NCBI GenBank assembly: GCA_049840515.1
Contig: JASGKW010000003.1
Span: 137,502-201,501 of the forward strand
DNA from: Muricomes sp049840515
GTDB taxonomy: Bacteria > Bacillota > Clostridia > Lachnospirales > Lachnospiraceae
Length of the DNA stretch: 64,000 bases
Direction of reading: 5' to 3'
The notes under the pieces are model-generated. The model searched no databases, was not told the DNA's origin, and saw only the letters and a program-made list of their open reading frames with translations. Shown piece by piece: positions 54,188-63,051 of the stretch (position 1 is the first letter of the stretch; the number at the start of each line of letters is the position of its first letter). The position numbers and the translations under genes are program-made.

Positions 54188-54601
54188 ATGAAATTAAGTG
54201 CAAGAAATCAAATTGCCGGTAAAATAATCAGCATCGAAGACGGTGCAGTCAACGGCATTGTGAAATTAGAATTTGAAGGTGGCGATATCTCTGGAACTAT
54301 ATCAATGGCTTCCATCAAAGAACTGGGACTTGCTCCCGGCAAAGATGCCATCGCTGTAATTAAAGCTACTGAAGTAATGATTGGACTTGGCAATCTGACA
54401 TTAAGTGCCCGAAACAAAATCAAGGGTACAATATCCGATATTCAGGAAGGTGCGGTAAATGCAATTATCACTCTCAATATAGCGGGGGACAACCATATTT
54501 CATCCACCATCTCCATGGCAGCGGTTAAAGAATTAGGACTTGCTGTGGGAATGGAGGCTCTTGCCGTAATCAAAGCCAGTTCCGTTATGTTCGGAGTTTA
54601 A
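54188..54601 (+). CDS. Di-Mop molbindin (molybdate/tungstate-binding protein)
   Basis: 137 residues made of two Mop (TOBE-like) repeats: about 1-68 (KLSARNQIAGKIISIEDGAV) and 69-137 (LSARNKIKGTISDIQEGAV). Each ends in the VIKATEVMIG or VIKASSVMFG strand. Molbindins store or buffer molybdate or tungstate oxyanions in the cytosol. It is monocistronic, with its own promoter and terminator. No mod transporter or molybdoenzyme genes are nearby, so it is an orphan here. Confidence 0.9.
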   Translation: MKLSARNQIAGKIISIEDGAVNGIVKLEFEGGDISGTISMASIKELGLAPGKDAIAVIKATEVMIGLGNLTLSARNKIKGTISDIQEGAVNAIITLNIAGDNHISSTISMAAVKELGLAVGMEALAVIKASSVMFGV

Positions 54602-54604
54602 ACA

Positions 54605-54645
54605 AAAATTGGCAGAGAATCTAAATACATTCTCTGCCAATTTTT
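54605..54645. terminator. Bidirectional terminator after the di-Mop gene
   Basis: AAAATTGGCAGAGAAT and ATTCTCTGCCAATTTT form a 16-bp perfect stem with an 8-nt loop and T-runs on both strands; shared by the convergent EF-G paralogue gene. Confidence 0.9.
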
Positions 54646-54666
54646 ATTGCCTGTATCTCTAAAATT

Positions 54667-56742
54667 TTAATCTTCCGCGGCTCTCGCTGCAATTTCTTTC
54701 TCCTGTACTTCTGACGGCGCCTGCTCATATCTGGCAAACTCATAAGAATATGTTCCCCGGCCTCCTGTCATAGAGCGGAGCACTGTACAATATCCAAACA
54801 GCCCTGTCATCGGAATATCAGCCTCAATCACCTGTCTGCCGCCTGAAGTAGGGTTCATTCCCAGCACGCGTCCCCGCCGCTTGTTCAAATCGCCCATAAC
54901 ATCTCCAGTATACTCATCCGGCACAGTCACCTGAAGGAATGCGATTGGTTCTAAGAGAACCGGCCCTGCCTCCATAAAACCTTTTTTAAATGCCTGAACC
55001 GTGGCTGTTTTAAATGCCATCTCAGAGGAGTCAACGGGATGATAAGAACCATCATAAAGGACAGCTTTCACTCCCACAACAGGATATCCAGCCAAAGGTC
55101 CTTTTACAACTGAATCCTGCAGGCCTTTTTCAACTGCCGGGAAGTAATTCTTGGGCACCGCTCCGCCCACCACTTCTTCCGCAAATACATAAGGAGTTTC
55201 CAAATCTCCTGATGGCTCAAACCTCATCTTAACATGTCCATACTGGCCATGTCCGCCGGATTGCTTCTTATACTTTGTATCCACATCAGATTTCTTGCGG
55301 ATAGTCTCTCTGAATGCCACTTTAGGCACTTCCAATGCTATCTCAACTTTATATCTGGAGGCAAGCTTGCTTGCAGCAATCTCCAAATGCTGGTCTCCCA
55401 TACCATACAATAAAGACTGCCTGTTCTCGCCGTCATTCTTTACTTTCAGTGTCACATCCTCAGCCATCATGCGGGCAATCGCCTGAGACACCTTGTCCTC
55501 ATCCCCTTTATTCTTTACGGTATATCTCATATATGTATACGGAACAGAATAGTCTGTCTTTGCATAAGAAACCGGAGTTGCCTTTGTGGACAATGTGTCA
55601 CCAGTCTGGGTACTGGACAGCTTTGCAATGGCACCAATGTCCCCTGCAAACAGCTCCTCAACTTCTGACGGTTTGTTGCCGCACATTGTGTAAAGCTTTC
55701 CTGGTTTTTCTTCACAGTCTGCATCTGCGTTGAAAAGAATATCCTCACCTTTTAACACACCGGAGCACACCTTAACAAAAGAATATTTTCCAATGAACGG
55801 GTCAACCATAGTCTTAAATACATAGGCTGTTTTTGCCCTGGAAAAATCATAGTTTGCCTCAAAAATCTCATTGGTGGTTCTGTTGATTCCCACACAGGTT
55901 CTCTTATCCGGGCTCGGGAAAAATCTTACAATATCTGATAACAGATTCGTTACACCCTGAGCCTGAAGGTTCGCACCCATAGACACTGGGACGATGGAAC
56001 CGTCCATAACCTCCGTACGCATGGCAGCGCGAATCTCTTCCACGGAAAATTCTTCTCCTGCAAAATATCTTTCCATAAAATCTTCACTGGTCTCTGCAAC
56101 AGCCTCCATCAAAGAATCTCTTAAAATCTGCAGGTTGGGCAAGCAATAGTCTGGAATCTCGCACTCTTCCCTCTGACCTGCTTCTGTGTATTTTCTTCCC
56201 GCATTTTTGATAATATTGATGTAGCCCACAAGCTTTTCATTTTCACGGATTGGCTGGAAATGAGGTGCAATCTTCTTTCCATATCTTTCTGTGAGGTCTG
56301 CTACCACCTGCCTGAAACTGGCATCGTCCACATCCATCTCTGTCACATAAATCATGCGGGGAAGATTGTACTTATCACACAATTCCCATGCCTTCTCTGT
56401 GCCAACCTGTACCCCTGCTTTTCCTGACACTACAATAACCGCTGCATCTGCTGCACTTACCGCTTCCTCCACTTCGCCGACAAAATCAAAATATCCCGGA
56501 GTATCCAGAATATTAATCTTTGCTTTCTCCCACTCAATGGGAATCAAAGTTGTGCTGATAGAGAAACCGCGCTTCTGCTCTTCTTTATCAAAATCACTGA
56601 CCGTATTAGAATCAGAAACTTTCCCCATACGGTTCGTTGCCCCTGATACATACAACATCGCCTCTGCAAGGCTGGTCTTGCCACATCCTCCGTGACCAAG
56701 CAGTACTACATTTCTAATCTCATCTGTCCTGTAAACTTTCAT
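54667..56742 (-). CDS. EF-G-like translational GTPase paralogue (FusA2 type)
   Basis: 691 residues, full EF-G domain order. G1 is GHGGCGKTSL instead of the AHIDAGKTT of true EF-G; G3 is DTPGYFDF; G4 reads VTEMD where NKxD is expected, so Asn and Lys of the guanine-specificity motif are replaced. Domain IV shows GGHGQYGHVKMRFEP and domain V GRRGRVLGM-like NKRRGRVLGMNP. Ribosome-associated, but probably not the main translocase; the canonical fusA would be with the str operon elsewhere. Role is unknown. Confidence 0.9.
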   Translation of the reverse strand: MKVYRTDEIRNVVLLGHGGCGKTSLAEAMLYVSGATNRMGKVSDSNTVSDFDKEEQKRGFSISTTLIPIEWEKAKINILDTPGYFDFVGEVEEAVSAADAAVIVVSGKAGVQVGTEKAWELCDKYNLPRMIYVTEMDVDDASFRQVVADLTERYGKKIAPHFQPIRENEKLVGYINIIKNAGRKYTEAGQREECEIPDYCLPNLQILRDSLMEAVAETSEDFMERYFAGEEFSVEEIRAAMRTEVMDGSIVPVSMGANLQAQGVTNLLSDIVRFFPSPDKRTCVGINRTTNEIFEANYDFSRAKTAYVFKTMVDPFIGKYSFVKVCSGVLKGEDILFNADADCEEKPGKLYTMCGNKPSEVEELFAGDIGAIAKLSSTQTGDTLSTKATPVSYAKTDYSVPYTYMRYTVKNKGDEDKVSQAIARMMAEDVTLKVKNDGENRQSLLYGMGDQHLEIAASKLASRYKVEIALEVPKVAFRETIRKKSDVDTKYKKQSGGHGQYGHVKMRFEPSGDLETPYVFAEEVVGGAVPKNYFPAVEKGLQDSVVKGPLAGYPVVGVKAVLYDGSYHPVDSSEMAFKTATVQAFKKGFMEAGPVLLEPIAFLQVTVPDEYTGDVMGDLNKRRGRVLGMNPTSGGRQVIEADIPMTGLFGYCTVLRSMTGGRGTYSYEFARYEQAPSEVQEKEIAARAAED

Positions 56743-56859
56743 GCTTATGCCTCCTTGTGTGTCGTTATTTATGTGTATATTGTACTAAAAAATCATACAC
56801 ATTACAACTCATTTATGAATTTTTGACAAATAACTGTCTTAATTTAAATATCTATCAAT

Positions 56860-56975
56860 GTAACAGTTCAGCCATACAGCTCGAGTTGGCTGCTTTGCAG
56901 CCTTTTTCACTGCTGACGCAGTTAAAACTCTCGCCTATGGCAGAGCGCCATATACATACTTGGCTGGACTATAAC
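56860..56975. repeat. MITE-like 116-bp element with imperfect terminal inverted repeats
   Basis: Ends GTAACAGTTCAGCCA and TGGCTGGACTATAAC match as inverted repeats at 12 of 15 positions. Inside are palindromic parts (GGCTGC-TTT-GCAGCC; CTGCTGACGCAG). The ends recur at 30451-30494. The 56743-57243 gap otherwise holds only the promoter listed next, an AT-rich leader and a possible terminator; no gene is seen in it. Confidence 0.6.
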
Positions 56976-57004
56976 CTATCAATTAATTAGGCAGTGACTA
57001 ACTC

Positions 57005-57033
57005 TTGATTTCTTAATTAATTTGGATTATAAT
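57005..57033 (+). promoter_or_regulatory. SigA promoter of the proline racemase gene, long leader
   Basis: TTGATT (57005-57010), 17-bp spacer, TATAAT (57028-57033). The leader is about 200 nt and contains AAAATCACCTCC paired with GGGGGATTTT (57132-57163) and GAATCT paired with AGATTC (57170-57211), so attenuation is conceivable. Confidence 0.6.
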
Positions 57034-57243
57034 AATTTTAACAAACTGAACTTAGTTCTAGACTACATTTCATTTGTTAATTTTATATCATTTTTATGAA
57101 TTACCTGTCTTTATTTCTAAATTACTAATTGAAAATCACCTCCAAAGCGGGGGATTTTAATAAAAAAGAATCTGGGCGGTCATCAAAAGAAAAGGGGCTG
57201 AAAGATTCCGAGAGGTTATAACAATCAAAGGAGGTATTTAGAA

Positions 57244-58278
57244 ATGGAATTAAAAGCAAATGTTAATTTCGGGCGGTTTGAAGAAGCGTTGCAGGTTGTG
57301 GATGCACACACTGTCGGAGAGTTCTGCCGAGTGGTAATCGGAGGATTCCCGGAGCCGGAAGGCACAACAATGATCGAGAAGAAAAACTGGATGATTGAAA
57401 AATACGACCATGCCCGCACCGCTCTCATGTTTGAGCCAAGGGGACATCACGATATGTTTGGTGCTTTCCTCTGTGAGCCTGTCAGCAAAGAAGCAGATTT
57501 TGGGGTTCTCTTCATGGACACAGGCGGATATTTGAACATGTGCGGCCACTGTACAATCGGAAGCGTAACAGTTATTTTGGAAGCCGGACTCAAAGAGTGC
57601 AAGGATGGGGTTAACCACGTAGTTCTTGATTCTCCTGCCGGATTAATTCACACGGATGCAGTTGTAAAAGACGGCAAAGTGGAATCTGTAACATTGACAA
57701 ATGTACCTTCTTTCGTTTACAAGGAAAACCTTTCTGTGACAATCGACGGAAAAGAAATTCCTTTCACAATCTCTTTTGGCGGAAGTTTCTTTGCATTGGT
57801 TGATACCACTAAGATTGGAATGTCAGACATTAATCCTAAGACAATTCCTGAATTCCAGAAATTAGGAATGCAGCTTCTCGAAGCAATCAACAGAGAAGTG
57901 GAGATTAAACATCCTCTCCTTGACATCACCACTGTTGATTTGGTTGAATTCTATGGTCCTACTCCTAACCCGGACAAGGCAAATATGAGAAATGTTGTTA
58001 TCTTTGGTGAAGCTATGGCTGACCGCTCTCCATGCGGAACAGGCACAAGTGCAAAACTCGCCACATTACATCACTGGGGAGAAATTGGTGTGGGCGAAGA
58101 ATTTGTTTACGAAAGCTTTATCGGAAGCCTCTTTAAAGGCGTTATTAAAGAGACAACAAAAGTTGCCGACTATGATGCAGTCATTCCTATGATTACAGGA
58201 AGCTGCTACCTGACAGGCGTAGCTACATACCTGATTGATCCTACAGACCCGTTGAAATATGGTTTCCAGGTAGGCTAA
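57244..58278 (+). CDS. Proline racemase family protein
   Basis: 344 residues, normal for proline racemase/4-hydroxyproline epimerase. Both catalytic cysteines are visible, NMCGHCTIGS and DRSPCGTGTSAKLA, which speaks for racemase/epimerase rather than the dehydratase branch. VDAHTVGEFCRVV at the N-terminus is a family mark. It interconverts L- and D-proline (or hydroxyproline) in the cytosol; in Stickland fermenters D-proline feeds proline reductase, not seen here. Convergent with a PutP-like proline symporter gene, which supports a role in proline use. AAAGGAGG precedes the ATG. Confidence 0.92.
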   Translation: MELKANVNFGRFEEALQVVDAHTVGEFCRVVIGGFPEPEGTTMIEKKNWMIEKYDHARTALMFEPRGHHDMFGAFLCEPVSKEADFGVLFMDTGGYLNMCGHCTIGSVTVILEAGLKECKDGVNHVVLDSPAGLIHTDAVVKDGKVESVTLTNVPSFVYKENLSVTIDGKEIPFTISFGGSFFALVDTTKIGMSDINPKTIPEFQKLGMQLLEAINREVEIKHPLLDITTVDLVEFYGPTPNPDKANMRNVVIFGEAMADRSPCGTGTSAKLATLHHWGEIGVGEEFVYESFIGSLFKGVIKETTKVADYDAVIPMITGSCYLTGVATYLIDPTDPLKYGFQVG

Positions 58279-58320
58279 CGAAATTGTTATTCTGGGGATA
58301 ACTTAAATCGTGCTGCAAAC

Positions 58321-58363
58321 AAAATCAGAGAAGATGTCTTTTCCAGACATCTTCTCTGATTTT
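58321..58363. terminator. Bidirectional terminator between proline racemase and symporter genes
   Basis: AAAATCAGAGAAGATGTCT and AGACATCTTCTCTGATTTT form a perfect 19-bp stem with a 5-nt loop and T-run. Confidence 0.92.
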
Positions 58364-58393
58364 TATTTGTATATTATTTGTTTCTATATTATT

Positions 58394-59927
58394 TTAATTT
58401 CCCTCTAAAGAACGTTTCTTTGTGATTGTTACTTTTTCATCATAGCAAGTAAATATCTCATCCACTTTCTCTTTGGATAATTTTGGTGTCACCAGACTCA
58501 CAACCGGTACTACAACCAGCCCCACAATCATGGCAGCCGCGCCTGCATTAATCGGGGAAGCAATGTAATGAAGAAACATATTTGACACTGTAATTCCTAC
58601 TCCAGTGATAAAACTTGCCCACACAGCAGCGCTGGTAACCCTTTTCCAGTACAGTCCGTACAAAAATGGTGCCAAAAATGCTCCCGCCAGTGCGCCCCAT
58701 GAAATTCCCATCAACTGCGCTATAAAAGTAGGCGGATCAAGGGCAATCACGACAGATACTACAATGAAAAATACAATCAGTATCTGCATCGTTACTACCT
58801 GCTTTTTCTCACTCATGTTTTTCATAATATTATCTTTTAATAAATCCAGAGTCATTGTAGAGCTTGAAGTCAAAACCAATGATGCCAGTGTTGACATAGA
58901 AGCAGAAAGTACCAGAACCACAACAATACCAATCAGCAAATCGGAAAGAGTGGACAGTACATACGGTATAATACTGTCATAAATCACTGCCCCCGTAGCC
59001 GCATCTTTAATCGCATCATTATCAAAAAGTCTTCCGAAACCTCCAAGGAAATAGCATCCCCCTGATATTACAATGGCAAAAACTGTGGAGATAATAGCTC
59101 CTATATTGATAGACTTTTCATCCTTAATTGCATAAAATTTACTAATCATCTGGGGAAGTCCCCATGTTCCCAGTGAAGTTAAAATAACTACGCCGAGAAG
59201 ATTGAGCGGATCTGGCCCAAAAAAGGAAGTAAAAGCGCCAGGCTGTCCCTGAGTCACCGGAATATCACTTGGAAACTTCGCCAAGCTCCTGAACCGCATG
59301 TAGGAATCCTCCCTGTCCGCTGAGCACTGCGGCGATTACTGATACAATTCCTACCAGCATAATAATCCCCTGAATAAAGTCATTAATAGCTGTTGCCATG
59401 TATCCCCCAAGAATTACATATACCGCGGTAAATACAGCCATTGTAATAACGCAATATTTGTAAGGAATGTTAAACGCCATTCCAAACAATCTGGACAATC
59501 CATTATAGACAGATGCTGTGTAAGGTATTAAAAAAACAAACACAATGACTGATGCCACAATCTTCAATGTTTTGCTTCCATAACGTTCTCCAAAAAAATC
59601 CGGCATAGTCTTGGACTTCAGATGCTGAGTCATTACCTTTGTTCTTCTTCCCAACACAACCCACGCCAAAAGGCTTCCGATAAGGGCATTTCCAATTCCA
59701 ATCCATGTGGAAGCAATTCCATATTTCCATCCAAACTGTCCCGCATATCCTACAAATACTACCGCGGAAAAATATGTAGTTCCATACGCAAAAGCTGTGA
59801 GCCACGGCCCTACAGCGCGCCCGCCCAGCACGAACGAGTCTACGCTTCTTGCATGTCTTCTGGAATAGATTCCTACGCCTATCATTACAGCAAAGAATAC
59901 AATTAATAAAGTTAGTTTAATCCCCAT
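58394..59927 (-). CDS. Sodium:solute symporter, PutP-like (one frameshift)
   Basis: SSS-family transporter; in this setting most likely sodium:proline. The first frame from ATG 59927 has the early helices (DSFVLGGRAVGPWLTAFAYG, YGTTYFSAVVFVGYAGQFG) and stops at 59265. The next frame carries on from LAKFPSDIPVTQGQPGAFTSFF through LGTWGLPQMISKFYA to the C-terminus at 58394. One extra G at 59281-59282 accounts for the break; restored length is about 510, as PutP. SWGALAGAFLAPFLYGLYWKR is typical. A palindromic operator lies in its promoter region. Confidence 0.9.
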
Positions 59928-59951
59928 CTCTCATCCTCATCTCTCTTTTTT

Positions 59952-59982
59952 TATATCTTCTTGAACATTAGCAGTTCAGGAA
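59952..59982. repeat. Single copy of the dispersed palindromic repeat
   Basis: TATATCTTCTTGAACATT followed by AGCAGTTCAGGAA; left arm CTTCTTGAAC pairs with GTTCAGGAA. Same family as 14814-14889 and 27510-27612. It lies 25 bp upstream of the symporter start. Confidence 0.65.
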
Positions 59983-60001
59983 CTGTGCTTTTTTGCTAAT
60001 T

Positions 60002-60028
60002 CACTTTAAAGCGTAACGCTTTAAAGTG
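60002..60028. promoter_or_regulatory. 27-bp perfect palindrome, probable repressor operator
   Basis: CACTTTAAAGCG and CGCTTTAAAGTG are perfect inverted repeats around TAA. The AAAGCG-n3-CGCTTT core looks like an operator of a dimeric (LacI-type or similar) repressor. It lies just downstream of the predicted symporter transcription start, where binding would block transcription. Confidence 0.55.
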
Positions 60029-60045
60029 TTAAAATGCACAACCTC

Positions 60046-60075
60046 ATACTATCATACTGTCCGTATTTCTGTCAA
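60046..60075 (-). promoter_or_regulatory. SigA promoter of the PutP-like symporter gene
   Basis: TTGACA (60075-60070), 18-bp spacer, TAGTAT (60051-60046) on the minus strand; start expected near 60039, at the edge of the palindrome. Confidence 0.55.
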
Positions 60076-60083
60076 CAATAACA

Positions 60084-60128
60084 AAAGCCCCAAAAAAGCT
60101 GGTCAAACACAGCATATCAGGGGGCTTT
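60084..60128 (-). terminator. Terminator of mgsA
   Basis: AAAGCCCC and GGGGCTTT pair over 8 bp around a loop of about 29 nt, followed by TGTTATTG on the minus strand. Confidence 0.6.
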
Positions 60129-60143
60129 CAATACAATATTCTT

Positions 60144-60621
60144 TTATTCTTTCATCTGATTTACACGGTCCTGTATCGTCTTATTGAAGTTTTCTATACT
60201 GCGGCTGTAAGGCTCGTTCATATAGATAGAATTCAGCATAAAATCTGCCGTCGCCAGGTTGTTTGCAATGGGGATGTCATACACAACAGCAATCCTGAGC
60301 AGAGCTTTCACATCGGGATCATGAGGCTGTGCTTCAAGAGGGTCCCATAGGAAAATCATAAAATCAATCTGCCCTTCAACAATCTTGGCACCAATCTGCT
60401 GGTCTCCTCCGAGAGGGCCGCTGCAGTATCCTTTTACAGGAAGTCCTGTTCTCTCAGAAATTAATTTTGCCGTAGTTCCTGTTCCGCATAAAAAATGACC
60501 TTTTAGTATATCCTGATTCTTCTCACACCAGTCCACCAGCTTTCTTCTTGCCGTCATGGGCCACCAGTGCAATATGCTTTGCTTTTCCGATTTCTATAGT
60601 TACATAACTGTCTTCTAACAT
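60144..60621 (-). CDS. mgsA: Methylglyoxal synthase (frame broken near 5' end)
   Basis: Converts dihydroxyacetone phosphate to methylglyoxal and phosphate, a bypass of lower glycolysis. From ATG 60621 one frame gives IEIGKAKHIALVAHDGKKK, then runs to an early stop. The other frame gives KLVDWCEKNQDILKGHFL, CGTGTTAKLISERTGLPVKG, GPLGGDQQIGAKI, FMIFLWDPLEAQPHDPDVKA and the normal C-terminus. The shift is at 60540-60544 (one base extra or two missing). Restored length is about 158. Catalytic Asp and His residues in GGDQQ, WDPL and PHDPD are intact. Confidence 0.9.
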
Positions 60622-60676
60622 TGCATTTCCTCCCACTGTTCTGCTATATTCATGCTTCGTATCATGGTAATCTCAT

Positions 60677-62256
60677 CTAGCCCAACTGCTCCATGGACTG
60701 AAATCTGACGGAGGCAATTAAAGCTACGATTATAGTTATTATAATACTATAAATCAGAACAATTGGAAAGACAAAATCTACATTCACTATAACTCCGACT
60801 AATACTGCTGCTGCCACGCCCAATCCCAGCAGAGTCATCTGAATACATACACGCACAATATCCTGCCCTGTTTTTCCAAGGGTATCTCCCAACAGACACT
60901 GGGCCACTACCCGGGTATACATGCGGTTTGCCTGCAAAACTGTATAAATCAAAATTCCCAGCACCACCTGTACAGGATTGATTTTCCAGATAATCCCAAG
61001 GGGAATGCAGAAAATGCAGCCATCTATAAGAGCTTTAATATGCTCCATCAATGTAGAATACCACAGTTTTTTCACCGGACTGTCCGGTATCATAAATAAA
61101 TATGGACTTTTCAGCTCTGCCTCCCATTTTCCGAGATATCCTGTCAATATCAGAGTTATATATGCAATAATTCCAAGGAGGAAAAACTGGGGATTGCCAG
61201 ATTCTAATATTCCTTTCTTCATGGCCTGGGAGAGGATAAGCACAATTGCGAGACAAAAAGCAGTCATTTTAGAGAAAATAAAATACTTTTCCTTCTTGTA
61301 TTCCAGAAATTGTCTGTAAAAAATAGCCTTTGCCCCGGTGGCCTTATAATGATTGTCCACACGGCGGTATTCCCTTCTCTTTTTTCTCCACTCCCATGAC
61401 CATCTCGCCGTTTTTCTTCCGCTGTTTCATCTCTGCATAGTCTGTCTGCAAACTTGGCGGCATCCTCATAATACCCGCCTTCACATTCCATGCGGTATGC
61501 CAGAACAAATATCACAGCGACTGAAAGCAGATATAATAAGGTGCATACCACATTCAAATATGTGGGGCCCAAAAGAATCAAATGATATACTGCAATATTC
61601 CATCCCACAATAGGAATCATCTGCAAACCAGGCCAGTCAATAAACGCAAAAGCAGAATCAATGGACAGCCCGTATTTTCTAAAATAGAATACAATAAACA
61701 GAGCAATTCCAACCAAAAATGCCTTAATCACTCTGCCCACCCATTTCATAGCAGATGCCGGAACCTTATCATTGGTATATAAATACACCATAAGGCTTCC
61801 CTCCAGAAGAAGTTCCAACACACATCCCGTCAGAAAGAACAGCACCATTTTCCACGCAGAAACCTGAAATACAGTGACCCCTCCGATGAAAAAGACAAGT
61901 CCCATGGCAATGGACAGCAGATAATTCATCCATGCACCGTGGATAAGTATTGTCTTTGGGCTGATTGGAGCTGGAAACACGAAATGCGCGTGAGCCGGGC
62001 GGAATATTACTCCTTTTTTAGATGAATAGCTGATAAAATTGCCGAGAAATGCATAGAGTGTCCACACCGTAACAATCGCCAGAAGTCCTTTTACCGAACC
62101 AAACTCAACGGACTTCACAACCTGTGCGAGAGTTACCAGGACAAAAACCGTATAAAGCGCCCCCATGATAATTAGGATAAGTGACACCGGCTTTCTCAGA
62201 GCCTTTTTCATACTATTTATAAAACTTCTTCTTGTCAGGTATAATAGCGCTCTCAT
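60677..62256 (-). CDS. ABC exporter membrane protein (one frameshift)
   Basis: Multi-helix membrane protein of the putative ABC exporter kind (PF16962-like). The first frame from 62256 has six or so helices and the PAHAHFVFPAPISPKTIL segment, ending in a charged loop; the next frame (from VDNHYKATGAKAIFYRQFLE) adds about five more helices and stops at 60677. One missing A in the run at 61380-61385 explains the break; restored length is about 526. The loop RQFLEYKKEKYF is typical of such permeases. It overlaps the ATPase stop by 4 nt, so the two form one transporter; substrate unknown. Confidence 0.85.
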
Positions 62257-62966
62257 ACTTTCTCACCGCCTGTTTCCCAGTTCTCTGTCATTTCAAAGAA
62301 CAAATCATCCAAATCCTTTTCCCCTACTTCGTCTTTTTTATAGGAACCGATAATATGGCTTTTTTCCATCACAAACATAATGTCCCACAACTCTTCCACC
62401 ATCTCCAGCATATGAGTACTGATCAGAACCGTCGCTCCTGCATCCCGAAGTTCAAGCACCACATCCTTTAATTCCTTGATTGCTTTCGGGTCCAGCCCTA
62501 CCATGGGCTCATCCAGAAGAATAACTTTGGGTCCCACAGCCAGAGCACAGCAAAGGCTTACCTTCTGCATCATTCCCTTGGACAATTCATTCCCCAATTT
62601 ATCCTGTTTATCGTACAAATCAAAACGCTTGAGCATACTCTCCACCTGTTCATCTGTAACAGAGCTGTCGTATGCTTTCCTCACATATTCAATATGTTCT
62701 CTCACGGTAAGCGCCTCAAACATACTTGGTATCTCCGGTACATAAGCAAACAGTCTTTTCGCCTCAATCTGTTTTGATGAAATTCCCTGTATACCTATAC
62801 GCCCAGTGTACCTTAACAGTCCTGCAATACACTTTATAATGGTAGACTTTCCTGCTCCATTAGGACCCAGCAAAATTCCCACCGCTCCATCGGGGATGAA
62901 AAAGCTGACTTTGTCTACCGCCAGGTGCTTCCCGTATGACTTACTCAATTCCTGTATTTCCAGCAT
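62253..62966 (-). CDS. ABC transporter ATP-binding protein
   Basis: 237 residues. Walker A LGPNGAGKSTIIK, Q-loop YVPEIPSMFEAL, signature LSKGMMQKVSLCCAL, Walker B VILLDEPMVGLDP and the H-loop STHMLEMVEEL are all present. It energises the adjacent exporter permease, with which it overlaps by 4 nt. The CcmA-like ATPase type with a short C-terminus points to export rather than import. Substrate unknown. Confidence 0.93.
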   Translation of the reverse strand: MLEIQELSKSYGKHLAVDKVSFFIPDGAVGILLGPNGAGKSTIIKCIAGLLRYTGRIGIQGISSKQIEAKRLFAYVPEIPSMFEALTVREHIEYVRKAYDSSVTDEQVESMLKRFDLYDKQDKLGNELSKGMMQKVSLCCALAVGPKVILLDEPMVGLDPKAIKELKDVVLELRDAGATVLISTHMLEMVEELWDIMFVMEKSHIIGSYKKDEVGEKDLDDLFFEMTENWETGGEKV

Positions 62967-62984
62967 AAGCTCCTCCTAATCAAT

Positions 62985-63036
62985 AAAACCCTCACATTAT
63001 TGTACTACTTGTATAATACAATAATACGAGAGTTTT
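62985..63036 (-). terminator. Imperfect long hairpin between the dehydrogenase and ABC genes
   Basis: On the minus strand AAAACTCTCGTATTATTGT pairs with ACAATAATGTGAGGGTTTT (about three mismatches), followed by ATTGATTAGG. Probably terminates the dehydrogenase transcript. Confidence 0.5.
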
Positions 63037-63051
63037 TTACTCTTGTCAATA

